This document shows positions 45,733 through 54,875 of a DNA stretch of 64,000 nucleotides, in pieces (within the stretch, counting starts at the first letter, position 1; every line of letters starts with the position of its first letter). The notes under the pieces were generated by a model that did not search any database, was not told the DNA's origin, and saw only the letters and a program-made list of their open reading frames with translations. The position numbers and the translations under genes were made by a program. Source of the stretch: Bacteroidaceae bacterium (GTDB taxonomy: Bacteria; Bacteroidota; Bacteroidia; Bacteroidales; Bacteroidaceae); assembly GCA_902362375.1 (NCBI GenBank), contig CABIVS010000005.1, positions 437,278 through 501,277 of the forward strand, in the 5' to 3' direction.

Positions 45733-46509
45733 CTAAATAATTCCAAAGTGTTTCAACGCCTTACAAAGCCCGTCATTCTCCACCGTATCAGTAACAAAAT
45801 TGGCTGAAGCCTTGACTATCCCCGATGCATTTCCCATCGCCACTCCGATTCCGGCAGCTTTCAACATAGGAATATCATTACCACCATCACCGCAAGCCAT
45901 TATTTCCGTCATTCCGATCCCATAATAATCAGCAAATACCGAAAGCCCGGTTGCCTTACTTATTCCTGCCACATTCACGTCAGCAAATAAAGGATGCCAG
46001 CGTGACAAGGAAAGATTAGGCAGAAACGGCATCACTTTTTGTTCCATCTCATCATCGATATAAAAACAAAGCTGACAGCACTCTTTCTTTTCAAACAGAT
46101 CTTCAATGTCTACAACGGCCGGGATAGGGTGTTCCACGATTTTAGCAATCTGTTCGACAGTCGGAGTCAGACGATTGACAAACACACCTTCATCCAATTC
46201 AATAGCGACTGCAAAATCAAAGGCCTTTGCTATTTCCATGGCCTTCTTAAAATCATCTTTCGGAATAAGGTGCTTTCTTATCACAGTGCCATCCCGCAAA
46301 ACACAGTCGGCTCCATTCAACGCGATAATTCCGTCATACGGAACATCAGCTATTTCATGAAGGCCGCCCGCCGCTCTACCGGTAGCAATGGTTATTCGAA
46401 TTCCACCGTCATGAATCTTCCTAAGAGCATCAACAGAGGATGGCAACACTTTATGAGTTTCAAAACTTACCAATGTTCCATCCACATCGAGCATGATCGC
46501 TTTTATCAT
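45733..46509 (-). CDS. HAD-superfamily Cof-type phosphatase
   Basis: A 258-residue cytoplasmic phosphatase. The HAD motifs are present: DVDGTL near the N-terminus (nucleophile Asp), TIATGR (motif II), the Cof-type cap domain, GISKATGL (motif III Lys) and MACGDGGNDIPMLKAAGIGVAMGNA (motif IV). Cof-type enzymes hydrolyse sugar phosphates, flavin or pyridoxal phosphates; the substrate cannot be told. I use ATG 46509, which places the first motif a few residues from the N-terminus as in relatives; ATG 46530 is an alternative. It converges on the PUL end and is separate from it. Confidence 0.92.
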   Translation of the reverse strand: MIKAIMLDVDGTLVSFETHKVLPSSVDALRKIHDGGIRITIATGRAAGGLHEIADVPYDGIIALNGADCVLRDGTVIRKHLIPKDDFKKAMEIAKAFDFAVAIELDEGVFVNRLTPTVEQIAKIVEHPIPAVVDIEDLFEKKECCQLCFYIDDEMEQKVMPFLPNLSLSRWHPLFADVNVAGISKATGLSVFADYYGIGMTEIMACGDGGNDIPMLKAAGIGVAMGNASGIVKASANFVTDTVENDGLCKALKHFGII

Positions 46510-46654
46510 AACATTTATATCTTTATTCATTCTTCGACAAATCAAGGGAAGCAAATCGACTATCCTCGACAGATAATCAGAGCAGTCAATTAACCAGTGA
46601 CAAAGTTACTGAAAAAATTCCCATAACAAATACAGACCTCCAACACATAAAATA

Positions 46655-46687
46655 AAAAAGGCAAAAGGATCTCGTTTCCTTTTGCCC
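46655..46687 (-). terminator. Terminator of the ECF sigma factor gene
   Basis: Read on the minus strand, GGCAAAAGGA and TCCTTTTGCC form a 10-bp stem with a 7-nt loop followed by a T-tract (the A-run at 46655-46660), 39 bp after the stop codon. Confidence 0.85.
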
Positions 46688-46725
46688 TATACCTATTGAT
46701 ACCAACTGAAAATTGATAGTAAACG

Positions 46726-47229
46726 TTAGCGGAAGTCCTTCAACTCTTCCTGCAATTTCTGACGGGTAAAGAATATGCGGCTCTTTACAGTACCTAACGG
46801 AAGATTCAACTTTTCGGCAATCTCACGGTACTTGAATCCTGAAACGTGCATAGCAAACGGAACTCTGTATTCTTTCGGCAGAGCATTGACTACACGGCGC
46901 ATTTCCTTTAAATCGTAAGCTCTTTCCGTACTTTCAAAACCTGAATCCTGCGGCAGGTTTAGGTGATAGAGGTTCTCAGTCTGATCGACAAATGTCTGGT
47001 CGCGCACTACTTTGCGGTAATTATTAATAAAGATGTTCCGCATTATCGTATACATCCATCCTTTGAAATTTGTGTCGGGAGTATATTTATCTTCGTTATC
47101 CAATGCTTTTAATGAGGTTTCCTGCAACAAATCGTTTGCTTCTTCACGATCGGTCGTCAGTTTATATGCAAAACGGAGTAATTCATCCTGTACTCCTATC
47201 AGATCTTTCTTGAAGCTTAAACTTTTCAT
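46726..47229 (-). CDS. ECF-type RNA polymerase sigma factor
   Basis: A 167-residue sigma-70 family factor. Region 2 is at residues ~15-80 (DELLRFAYKLTTDREEANDLLQETSLKAL, NFKGWMYTIMRNIFINNYRK) and region 4 at ~110-165 (VVNALPKEYRVPFAMHVSGFKYREIAEKLNLPLGTVKSRIFFTRQKL). No anti-sigma gene is adjacent, and the gene is monocistronic with its own terminator. The 550-bp gap upstream is large for this window and may carry control sequences. The regulon is unknown. Confidence 0.96.
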   Translation of the reverse strand: MKSLSFKKDLIGVQDELLRFAYKLTTDREEANDLLQETSLKALDNEDKYTPDTNFKGWMYTIMRNIFINNYRKVVRDQTFVDQTENLYHLNLPQDSGFESTERAYDLKEMRRVVNALPKEYRVPFAMHVSGFKYREIAEKLNLPLGTVKSRIFFTRQKLQEELKDFR

Positions 47230-47411
47230 ATACGTTATTTTTTTAATTGTGAGTATTCGTTATCATTATTTTGATGCTGCAAGTTTACGGGTTTTCAACA
47301 AATGTGACAGGTGAAGAACAGACATTGTTTAGGGGAAAATCTATCGGCTGATAGAATTTAGGTCATTTCTGATAGTATTCAGGTGGTTTTGAGACTGTCT
47401 TTATAGCGAAA

Positions 47412-47448
47412 ATCCCATTTTGAAGCCACACCTGACTCAAAATGGGAT
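47412..47448. repeat. 12-bp perfect inverted repeat in the ECF/SWIM intergenic gap
   Basis: ATCCCATTTTGA (47412-47423) and TCAAAATGGGAT (47437-47448) enclose 13 nt. No T-tract follows. It lies in a 559-bp gap between divergent genes that otherwise holds only AT-rich sequence and the promoter at 47784. It could be an operator or an RNA hairpin. Confidence 0.4.
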
Positions 47449-47783
47449 AACACAAACAAAACAAACAATATTAGCGATTTTCACAAACAGCTGTCTTTTT
47501 CATCTTTAAAAATTCATAAGACTTAATTTAGAATCTGTTGCTAGAACATTCTAATTGTGGGAGCAAAAGTATTATTTTCCGGCAAAAAGAAACGTAGGAT
47601 TTAAGAATAGTTATAAAGAATAATTGTTTTATGTATAAAAAATTGTGTCTGACTATTAAGAATTGTATTTGATATTTGCCATCAAAAGAGACATAAATGC
47701 TTCATTTGATGATATTTTATAATATCAGAATTCCAAAGCGATGTAAATTCTCCTACTTCTTTTTTTCACTAAGAATTAATTTC

Positions 47784-47791
47784 TATATTTG
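47784..47791 (+). promoter_or_regulatory. -7 promoter element of the SWIM operon
   Basis: TATATTTG matches TANNTTTG and lies 33 bp before ATG 47825. Its last three bases are the TTG of a longer in-frame open frame, so that TTG cannot be the start codon: it would lie upstream of the transcript. Confidence 0.6.
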
Positions 47792-47824
47792 GAGAATATA
47801 CAACCAAATTCCGATTTATTATCT

Positions 47825-49180
47825 ATGACTGATACCATCTCTTACCAATATGCAGCTCCTTCCGCCCTGCAACGGTCGGCCAATCAAGACGAACTGTTTC
47901 TTGCCAAATACAGCGAAATAGAAAAGAAAGAAGCACCTTGTTTCTTTTGGGGAAAGTTGACACAACCCTACATGACAGCACGCTGCCTCATCGCATTATC
48001 CAACGTTGTGCAATCCAGTTTCAATCTGACACCGGCACAGCTTGCCATGCTGAAAGACCCGATTGTAACCGCAGGAAATGACCGCCTGCGCTTTGAAGGA
48101 TTTTCTAATTGTGCAGGTGTATATGCCAGGGTCGACATACTTCCTGATGGACACGACGGAGAATTTCCGGAAAACGGGACAACAAACGTAGATTTTAATC
48201 CCGGAATGATTTCCGCTTTAGGAGGAATAGGCAGACAGGAGAAGGTGGTAATGTCAGTCGGTCCCAAAGAAGTGGGACTTTATCATAAAGGGGAGAAAGT
48301 GATAGAACGGAAAGTACCTCTTCCCGTGAAATGGATAAAAGGACTGACCACGGTACAGATTTATCAATCCGTTGCAGAACAGCTCTACTCCTTCAATCGC
48401 ATACAAACCTTGCAACTCTTCCAGACTCTTCCGAAAAGTAGCGTGAAATGCGACTATTATTTAGTGATGCGCGGTCAAAAACCCGCCTTTTCACCGGTGA
48501 AAAGCATGAATTCCGTCTGCATTGGAGGACTTCATCGCTTACGTCTGCTCGAACCCCTGCTTCCGTTTGCCGATGAGCTGAAAGTCTTTGCACACCCCAC
48601 CATGCAATCCACCATTTGGCAACTTTATTTCGGTCCGGTACGCTTCAGCCTTTCTCTTTCCCGCGAATGTTGGAGAGGATTTTCCGGAGAAGGCGCCGCA
48701 CTAGAATCCCTGCTCGAAGACGTCCCCGAAAGATGGATAGAGGCAATGGACAAATACAGTTATGCCAACCAACAGTTCAACCCCACTCTTTTTGCCATAG
48801 AGGAACATATTGACCTGGATAAGGTGGATTCCCTCTCGGCACGATTGGCAGCAATGGGATTATTGGGATTCGATCTGGATGAAAACAGTTTCTTCTACCG
48901 TCGTCTGCCCTTCAAGACCGAACGTATTTTAAGTCTCAATCCTCGAATGATAGCTGCAGAAAAACTATTGGAAGAAGAAAAAGTAGAAATCATATCGAAT
49001 GACGAGAAACGGACAGAAGCACGTGTGGCAGGAAGCGGAGGCGTCAGGCATACGGTCATTCTCGACAGAGAAAGTGAGAAAGAGCGTTGCACTTGCACCT
49101 GGTTCAGCGGCAATCAGGGAGAACGGGGAGCTTGCAAACATATTCTGGCAGTAAAGAAACTAGTACAATGGAAGAATTAA
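47825..49180 (+). CDS. SWIM zinc-finger protein
   Basis: A 451-residue cytoplasmic protein ending in a SWIM zinc finger: Cys422-Thr-Cys424, twelve residues, Cys437-Lys-His439 (RCTCTW...ACKHILAVKKL). SWIM domains bind DNA or proteins. The preceding ~400 residues have no motif I recognise. I start at ATG 47825 (MTDTISYQYAAPSAL) because the -7 promoter element overlaps the upstream TTG. The gene overlaps the DUF6493 gene by 13 bp, so the two are translationally coupled. In other bacteria such SWIM proteins neighbour MoxR ATPase and VWA-domain genes, which are not next to it here. Confidence 0.85.
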   Translation: MTDTISYQYAAPSALQRSANQDELFLAKYSEIEKKEAPCFFWGKLTQPYMTARCLIALSNVVQSSFNLTPAQLAMLKDPIVTAGNDRLRFEGFSNCAGVYARVDILPDGHDGEFPENGTTNVDFNPGMISALGGIGRQEKVVMSVGPKEVGLYHKGEKVIERKVPLPVKWIKGLTTVQIYQSVAEQLYSFNRIQTLQLFQTLPKSSVKCDYYLVMRGQKPAFSPVKSMNSVCIGGLHRLRLLEPLLPFADELKVFAHPTMQSTIWQLYFGPVRFSLSLSRECWRGFSGEGAALESLLEDVPERWIEAMDKYSYANQQFNPTLFAIEEHIDLDKVDSLSARLAAMGLLGFDLDENSFFYRRLPFKTERILSLNPRMIAAEKLLEEEKVEIISNDEKRTEARVAGSGGVRHTVILDRESEKERCTCTWFSGNQGERGACKHILAVKKLVQWKN

Positions 49181-52095
49181 AAAAAGAACTGGAGAAATTA
49201 TCCAAAGCTTATGTGGATACTCCGGAGAACGAAGAGAAGATATTAATCCCTTTTGTCAAGAGATTACTGGAGTTACCAATGAAAGAAAGGCGGAAACTGC
49301 TGCCGGTTATCCGGGATTTACAATGGATAAAAAGCAAGTTTGCAGGTTTCAGCAGTGAGACAACCTGCAGTGCGGCACGGGCACATTTTCTATCCGCTGT
49401 CCAGTTTGTCTGCGCCAACAAACGGGAAATGGATATGGCCTATCATATGAAGTTTGATACGCTTTGCAAACTGCTCCCGCTTTACTACCCCACCTGGCTG
49501 ACAGATTTCATCAACGATGACAAAACTTGGTTTAATTTCGATCTCAATTACGAACAGCTGACGCAGCTCATGGATATGGGATACCTCAAAGAAATCGCTC
49601 CAAGCCGCATTGCACAGGTACTCCCCTGGATTACCCGTATCAGAAATAAGAACCCCAAAGGAAATGATACGTTCAACAGTGAGTTATTGCTCAAACGGGA
49701 TATCACACTGAAAGAGCACATCTGGACGATTTTCGAGTACGAATCGAGCATCAGCTATCAGGATGATTGTGCCAAAGAGGCTTATAAAAAAGGAGTTACC
49801 GCACGGGATGAAAGTATCAGTGCCGCTCTTTACCGCTTCTCTTTGGATGGCCATCTGGATAGAGAACGCCTATTAAAAGCCACACTCGCCACTTTTCACC
49901 GGAGCTTCAAAAAAGACATGGCAGGATGGTTTGCCGGATTCTTTGAAACTCTACAACCAACTACCGGAGAACTGTTATCCTTGCAAGAAGAGATGATGCA
50001 AATATTCGCCTCTTCTTATACAAAACCGGTGAATGTGATGTTGCAACAACTGAAAAGTATCGCATCCGAAGAGGGATTCCGTTATCAGGAATTCATCGAA
50101 CGTGCAGCTCCCCTTTTCTTCTCCAGCCCCAAAAACTCGCTACTTACCATCCATACTATCTTTGAGAAGATCGTTGCACGGCATCCCAAAATGAGAGAAG
50201 TCTGCTGCATCACTCTCTGCCAACTGTTCCTGAAGAAGGACGAGAACCTACAAAAGAAAGCCGCCGACTTCATCATAAAATATGGAGACGCTTCTTCGTC
50301 CAGTCTCCAAGAGACATTACAATCCTATCAGCCGGAGATGTTTCAAAGCGTACAAGCAATACTCATATCTTTCAGAGTACAGTCTGCCGGAGTATCAAAT
50401 GCGACAGACATGAATCTTGAAGAAATCATTCATACCGGAGGAAATATTACAGACGAAACCTCCTTTAACGAGGAGCCGTCTTCGGCAACCGTCCGCATTT
50501 GCAGGGAAGACAACCATATTCCCTTTCCTGCCAGCAAAGAAGATTTTCTGTTCCAACTTAGCCGCCTGTTCGATATGGAGGAAAGCTGGGAGATAGAAAC
50601 AACAGTTGCCGCTATTATTGCCTTCCATCCTCAACTGAACAAAGAAGATTTCGACCGGATGGGACCTGTTTTCCAACGGGCAACCAATATCGTAGCCAAC
50701 AGTTGGGAACCATACGAGGAGCTTCTGGCTACCTTCCTGTTGGAATATCAACGTCTATGGACACAGACGACAGACACCTCCCGCACAGGATTCTTGAGAA
50801 ATATGTTCACCCGGCTGGAAGAAAGACTGAAAGGAAGAGATCAAAACAGGGGAGCTTATGACGAGCGTTCTTTCAAACGACTTGCCGACTGGAAACCCGG
50901 CTACAGCGACGCAACCTGTTTCACACCCGTCCAACAGTTATGGCTGAATGTAATCCGTCAACTAAAGGAGAATAATACATTGCCCTTACTTTCCACTCCT
51001 ACCCATACTCCGGCATACATACAGGCCACCGAACTGATACGCCGCCTCGCCGCATATCAGGAAGCAGGCACAAAGCCCTGTCCATGGGATTTCCAACTAG
51101 CGATTGCCCGCTGTGCCATGGAAGGCAAAGAAGAAGCCGTCACCACCGCCCGGCAACTATTGCAAGATGAATACCTCCATCTCTGCCTGTTCTTGTTGGA
51201 TGAGAACACACAACCCGAACCGCCCTACAACCATCCGACCGGCTGGGTAGCTGCCGGACTGGTAAAAGCACCGGAAACTGAATTCGAAGTATTCAAGTCC
51301 TTCGCCTGCTGCACGTTGCCACACAACTATCTGGCAGGAGACTATGGGTGGAACAAATTGAAACCAAAAGAGAAATCATACGAAACGGACAGGCGTCTGC
51401 TTGAACTCGATTCCTACAAATGGCACAAATACGTCGAATTCAACAGCCATCAGCTATGGCAGGAACATCTGATTATCAACAGTAAATATAATATAGACGA
51501 CTCCCGCTACATGGAACCTCTGCTATGTTACTTCCCTAACCGGCCGGAACCGTTGATAGCCCAGATCATCACCTGCTACATGGCTTTCGGCACTCCGCAG
51601 GAAGACAGCAAACGCACCCTCACCTGTGCTTTGCGGATGCTCCTTTCTTTCCACTGCCCGCTTCGGGAGATGAGCCTGCTCTTATTAGGCGGTTCACTAC
51701 TTTTCGTAGACAAGACAGTCCGTTCCTATGCAGCGGAATTATGGGTAGAGGGACTTGCCGCAAGAAGAATAAACAACCGCCGGGTAGGAGAAATCCTGGC
51801 TCGCCTCATCACGATGGAGCTTGCTCCGCTAAAGCGCTTCACCACCCAGGTATACGAAAGCATGTACAAACGAAGTACTTTCCACAACCGTCAATTGGAA
51901 GAGCTACTCACAGTCTTTATCAGCGGATTGCCTGACAAACCCGTCACCGGACTCAAACAGCTGCTCGAACTCTATCTGGAACTACTGACTATCAACCATA
52001 GCAAAGTTACAGACGAACAACTCTTACAACATCTGCAAGAATGGGCAACGAACAGCAACCTGAAGAAGGTGGCAACTTCACTCAGCAATCTATAA
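49168..52095 (+). CDS. DUF6493-family large helical-repeat protein
   Basis: A 975-residue cytoplasmic protein starting MEELKKELEKLSKAYVDTPENEEKIL inside the end of the SWIM gene (13-bp overlap). It is rich in Leu, Glu and Lys with amphipathic helices throughout, consistent with an alpha-solenoid (HEAT-like) scaffold. Segments such as HPKMREVCCITLCQLFLKKDENLQKKAADFIIKYGD look like helical repeats. No catalytic motif, signal peptide or membrane helix is visible. The pairing with a SWIM protein is typical of DUF6493 and suggests a scaffold for a MoxR/VWA-type system. Function unknown. Confidence 0.7.
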   Translation: MEELKKELEKLSKAYVDTPENEEKILIPFVKRLLELPMKERRKLLPVIRDLQWIKSKFAGFSSETTCSAARAHFLSAVQFVCANKREMDMAYHMKFDTLCKLLPLYYPTWLTDFINDDKTWFNFDLNYEQLTQLMDMGYLKEIAPSRIAQVLPWITRIRNKNPKGNDTFNSELLLKRDITLKEHIWTIFEYESSISYQDDCAKEAYKKGVTARDESISAALYRFSLDGHLDRERLLKATLATFHRSFKKDMAGWFAGFFETLQPTTGELLSLQEEMMQIFASSYTKPVNVMLQQLKSIASEEGFRYQEFIERAAPLFFSSPKNSLLTIHTIFEKIVARHPKMREVCCITLCQLFLKKDENLQKKAADFIIKYGDASSSSLQETLQSYQPEMFQSVQAILISFRVQSAGVSNATDMNLEEIIHTGGNITDETSFNEEPSSATVRICREDNHIPFPASKEDFLFQLSRLFDMEESWEIETTVAAIIAFHPQLNKEDFDRMGPVFQRATNIVANSWEPYEELLATFLLEYQRLWTQTTDTSRTGFLRNMFTRLEERLKGRDQNRGAYDERSFKRLADWKPGYSDATCFTPVQQLWLNVIRQLKENNTLPLLSTPTHTPAYIQATELIRRLAAYQEAGTKPCPWDFQLAIARCAMEGKEEAVTTARQLLQDEYLHLCLFLLDENTQPEPPYNHPTGWVAAGLVKAPETEFEVFKSFACCTLPHNYLAGDYGWNKLKPKEKSYETDRRLLELDSYKWHKYVEFNSHQLWQEHLIINSKYNIDDSRYMEPLLCYFPNRPEPLIAQIITCYMAFGTPQEDSKRTLTCALRMLLSFHCPLREMSLLLLGGSLLFVDKTVRSYAAELWVEGLAARRINNRRVGEILARLITMELAPLKRFTTQVYESMYKRSTFHNRQLEELLTVFISGLPDKPVTGLKQLLELYLELLTINHSKVTDEQLLQHLQEWATNSNLKKVATSLSNL

Positions 52096-52204
52096 TGGAT
52101 TGAAAAGACTTAATCCCTTACTTTATGCCACAGTATTAGTACAATTGTGACAGTAAGATGGTACTACCCGATCACTTAAACAACCAGAATTTAAAGGCAG
52201 CTTA

Positions 52205-52235
52205 TTGGAGCTAAAGCCTAAAAGAAGTATCTTTG
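52205..52235 (+). promoter_or_regulatory. Promoter of the VanX-like dipeptidase gene
   Basis: TTGG (52205-52208), 19-bp spacer, TATCTTTG (52228-52235), 24 bp before the start codon: a near-consensus Bacteroides promoter. Confidence 0.55.
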
Positions 52236-52258
52236 GCACACTAAATACAAAAGGCTGA

Positions 52259-53035
52259 ATGATCATTCTGAAGTATAGTTTACCCATCCTCTGTCTGCTA
52301 CTGACAGGATGCTCTTTCCTTTCGAGTCATAAAGAAGAAAAGGAAAGCATCCCCCTCGTAGAATACGAACATACGCCGGAGAATATACAACCGTGCGAAG
52401 AATGTTCCACCGTCTCGCCACCGGAGCGAAGCGAAATGGCTCTCTACATGGACTCATTAGGACTCATCAATATAGCTGATCTGGACAGCAGCCTCGTCGT
52501 AAAACTAATGTATACACAGGCTGATAATTTCACGGGTGAAGTGCTTTACGACAACTTAACGGAAGCCTACCTGCATCCGGATGCGGCATACGCTCTGATA
52601 GAAGCACAAAAAGTATTGAAGAGACTACACCCGTCTTACAGTCTTATCATTTACGATGCGGCACGTCCAATGTCAGTACAGAAAAAGATGTGGAACGTAG
52701 TGAAAGGAACGTCCAAATATAAATATGTCTCCAACCCCAACCGTGGAGGCGGATTACACAACTACGGACTGGCAGTAGACATCAGTATCCAAAACTCTCT
52801 GGGACAGCCCCTGCCTATGGGAACCAAAGTAGACCATTTAGGCGTGGAAGCACACATCACAGACGAGATCGGATTGGTACATAATGGAAAAATAAGTGAA
52901 ACGGAGCGTCAGAACCGGTTACTGCTACGAAAGGTGATGAAAGAGGCCGGATTCCGTGCATTACCCAGCGAATGGTGGCATTTCAATTTTTGCAGCCGGG
53001 ACGTAGCCAAACAGAAGTATAAGTTAATACCATAA
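52259..53035 (+). CDS. VanX/DdpX-type D-alanyl-D-alanine dipeptidase lipoprotein
   Basis: A 258-residue lipoprotein (lipobox LTGC, Cys18). The M15D peptidase domain contains LTEAYLHPDAAYALIEAQ, LIIYDAARPMSVQ, the zinc ligands His167 and Asp174 in GGGLHNYGLAVDIS, and the catalytic Glu238 and third zinc ligand His241 in EWWHFNF. These enzymes cleave D-Ala-D-Ala or related dipeptides. In the envelope it would recycle peptidoglycan fragments rather than give vancomycin resistance, since no vanHA or vanRS genes are nearby. It has its own promoter. Confidence 0.93.
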   Translation: MIILKYSLPILCLLLTGCSFLSSHKEEKESIPLVEYEHTPENIQPCEECSTVSPPERSEMALYMDSLGLINIADLDSSLVVKLMYTQADNFTGEVLYDNLTEAYLHPDAAYALIEAQKVLKRLHPSYSLIIYDAARPMSVQKKMWNVVKGTSKYKYVSNPNRGGGLHNYGLAVDISIQNSLGQPLPMGTKVDHLGVEAHITDEIGLVHNGKISETERQNRLLLRKVMKEAGFRALPSEWWHFNFCSRDVAKQKYKLIP

Positions 53036-53103
53036 CCGACATTCAACAACCCCATAATCAGAGCTCGACGATTCATTGTAATATCCTATAACACAATAAC
53101 ACC

Positions 53104-54294
53104 ATGATGCAAATCTCCCCTGAAACCCAACTTTTTATTCGCGAACATTCATCGGACGATGTACGTGCACTGGCTTTACAAGCTAAAAAGTACCCGGATA
53201 TAGATATGCCGACTGCCATCACCCAAATTGCAGGAAGGAAGGTAGCGGCTGAAAAGATTCCCTCATGGTGGGAGATGGAAAAGATATGGTATCCGAAACA
53301 TCTGTCGCTGGAACAATGCTCTTCAGAAATCACCGCCCGCTACAAAGCACGTCTTTTGCAGGGAGATTCTCTGACCGACCTCACCGGCGGATTCGGCATT
53401 GACTGTTCTTTTCTTGCCACCGGATTCAAGTCCGCCACTTACGTAGAACGTCAGGAGGAGCTCTGCGAAATAGCGGCACATAACTTTCCCGTACTGAATC
53501 TAAACCATATCAACATAAGAAACGAAGACGGAGTAGCCTACCTGCAAGCAATGTCCCCCGTAGACTGCCTCTTCCTCGACCCCGCGCGCCGCAATGAGCA
53601 CGGCGGAAAAACGGTTGCCATCTCCGACTGCGAACCGAATGTAGCCGAACTTGAAGAGCTTTTACTTCATAAAGCCAACCGGGTAATGATCAAACTTTCC
53701 CCCATGCTCGATCTTTCGTTGGCACTGAAAGAGCTGAAACATACACAAGAAGTTCACATTCTGTCCGTCAACAACGAATGTAAGGAATTACTAATCTTAC
53801 TCGGACAAACATCACCGTCAGAAATCTCCATTCATTGTGTGAACCTCTCCACGAAAGGGGCTCAAGAAGAACAACACTTTGTATTCACCCGCGAACAGGA
53901 GCAATGCAGCGAGTGTACGTATACGGATTCTTTAGGAACCTATCTTTACGAACCGAACACCTCCCTTCTGAAAGCCGGTGCTTTCCGCAGCATTGCCGCA
54001 GCCTACCCCGTCCGCAAACTGCATCCCAACAGCCATCTTTATACTTCCGACGCTTTCATTGAAAACTTCCCCGGAAGAATATTCCGTATTGTCAACCAGT
54101 GCAGTTTCAATAAAAAAGAAGTAAAGGAGAATCTGGCAGACCTGAAAAAAGCAAATGTGACTGTCCGTAACTTCCCCGCCACAGTAGCCGAACTCCGCAA
54201 ACGAATCCATTTGGCTGAAGGAGGAGATACCTACTTATTTGCCAGTACATTAAACAATGGGCAAAAAGTTCTGATTCGCTGTGAGAAAGTCTGA
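53104..54294 (+). CDS. Class I SAM-dependent methyltransferase with THUMP-like C-terminal domain
   Basis: A 396-residue cytoplasmic protein. Residues ~85-230 carry a Rossmann methyltransferase fold with LTDLTGGFGIDCSFLA (SAM-binding motif I), YVERQEELCEIAAHN (motif II acidic end) and CLFLDPARRNEHGG (motif IV). Residues ~300-396 match the THUMP-like domain that follows such enzymes in Bacteroidetes (EPNTSLLKAGAFRSIA, NFPGRIFRIV, RNFPATVAELRKRIHL, DTYLFASTL). It is probably an RNA or nucleotide methyltransferase; the substrate is not established. Its stop codon is 26 bp before a group II intron. Confidence 0.88.
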   Translation: MMQISPETQLFIREHSSDDVRALALQAKKYPDIDMPTAITQIAGRKVAAEKIPSWWEMEKIWYPKHLSLEQCSSEITARYKARLLQGDSLTDLTGGFGIDCSFLATGFKSATYVERQEELCEIAAHNFPVLNLNHINIRNEDGVAYLQAMSPVDCLFLDPARRNEHGGKTVAISDCEPNVAELEELLLHKANRVMIKLSPMLDLSLALKELKHTQEVHILSVNNECKELLILLGQTSPSEISIHCVNLSTKGAQEEQHFVFTREQEQCSECTYTDSLGTYLYEPNTSLLKAGAFRSIAAAYPVRKLHPNSHLYTSDAFIENFPGRIFRIVNQCSFNKKEVKENLADLKKANVTVRNFPATVAELRKRIHLAEGGDTYLFASTLNNGQKVLIRCEKV

Positions 54295-54303
54295 ACTATT
54301 TTC

Positions 54304-54311
54304 TATTTTTG
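54304..54311 (+). promoter_or_regulatory. -7 promoter element now separated from its crp-family gene by an intron
   Basis: TATTTTTG matches TANNTTTG; a weak TGTG -33 lies 20 bp upstream. Eight bases later the group II intron begins. Without the intron this box would be 24 bp before the ATG of the Crp-family gene, a typical leader. Confidence 0.5.
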
Positions 54312-54875
54312 CAAAAAAGGTGCGACAAGAAGTCGTACAAGTAATTGTTCAGCATAATGTCTGAACCTGTTGTTCCGTCAACAGTAGCCTAAAGAGGCGT
54401 GCTTTACGAGTAATTGTTTGGTGCGAAGCCCTCTTGACAATATGGTTCTATGCAGAAATATCCAATGTATAGGCTGTTAGGCTGACCGATATGAGTAACG
54501 TATGTGAACCGCTGCACCATCGTAACAAAAGAATAGCTTACGGATATTTACAAGCTATAGCCAAAATGGCGGGCAGTCAGGATAGTTCTCTCTTTTTCAG
54601 GACTACACGGATGCAGCACTGCCGGTGGATGGGCGGACTTTAAGTCGGTCATAAGTTACTTGTACGGAACTTGGTAAGCCCGTATCTCTCCTGTCCTTTA
54701 TCGGACAGGTAAGCCAATCGCAAGAGAAGCCGAATGATGTGCGGGTAAAGGATTGCGGAGAAAGCGAACGCTTCCGTGTAATGCGGAAGATAGAGGTTTA
54801 AACGTCACCTCATGCGAAAGCAGGCAGACTTCCGCAGGGTAATTCTTTGTGAAACGATTGTAGAACTTTAACGAA

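Noticed and set aside
52259..53035. The VanX-like gene as part of a vancomycin-resistance cluster
   Set aside because: No ligase, dehydrogenase or VanRS genes flank it; a lipoprotein dipeptidase in the envelope fits peptidoglycan turnover better.
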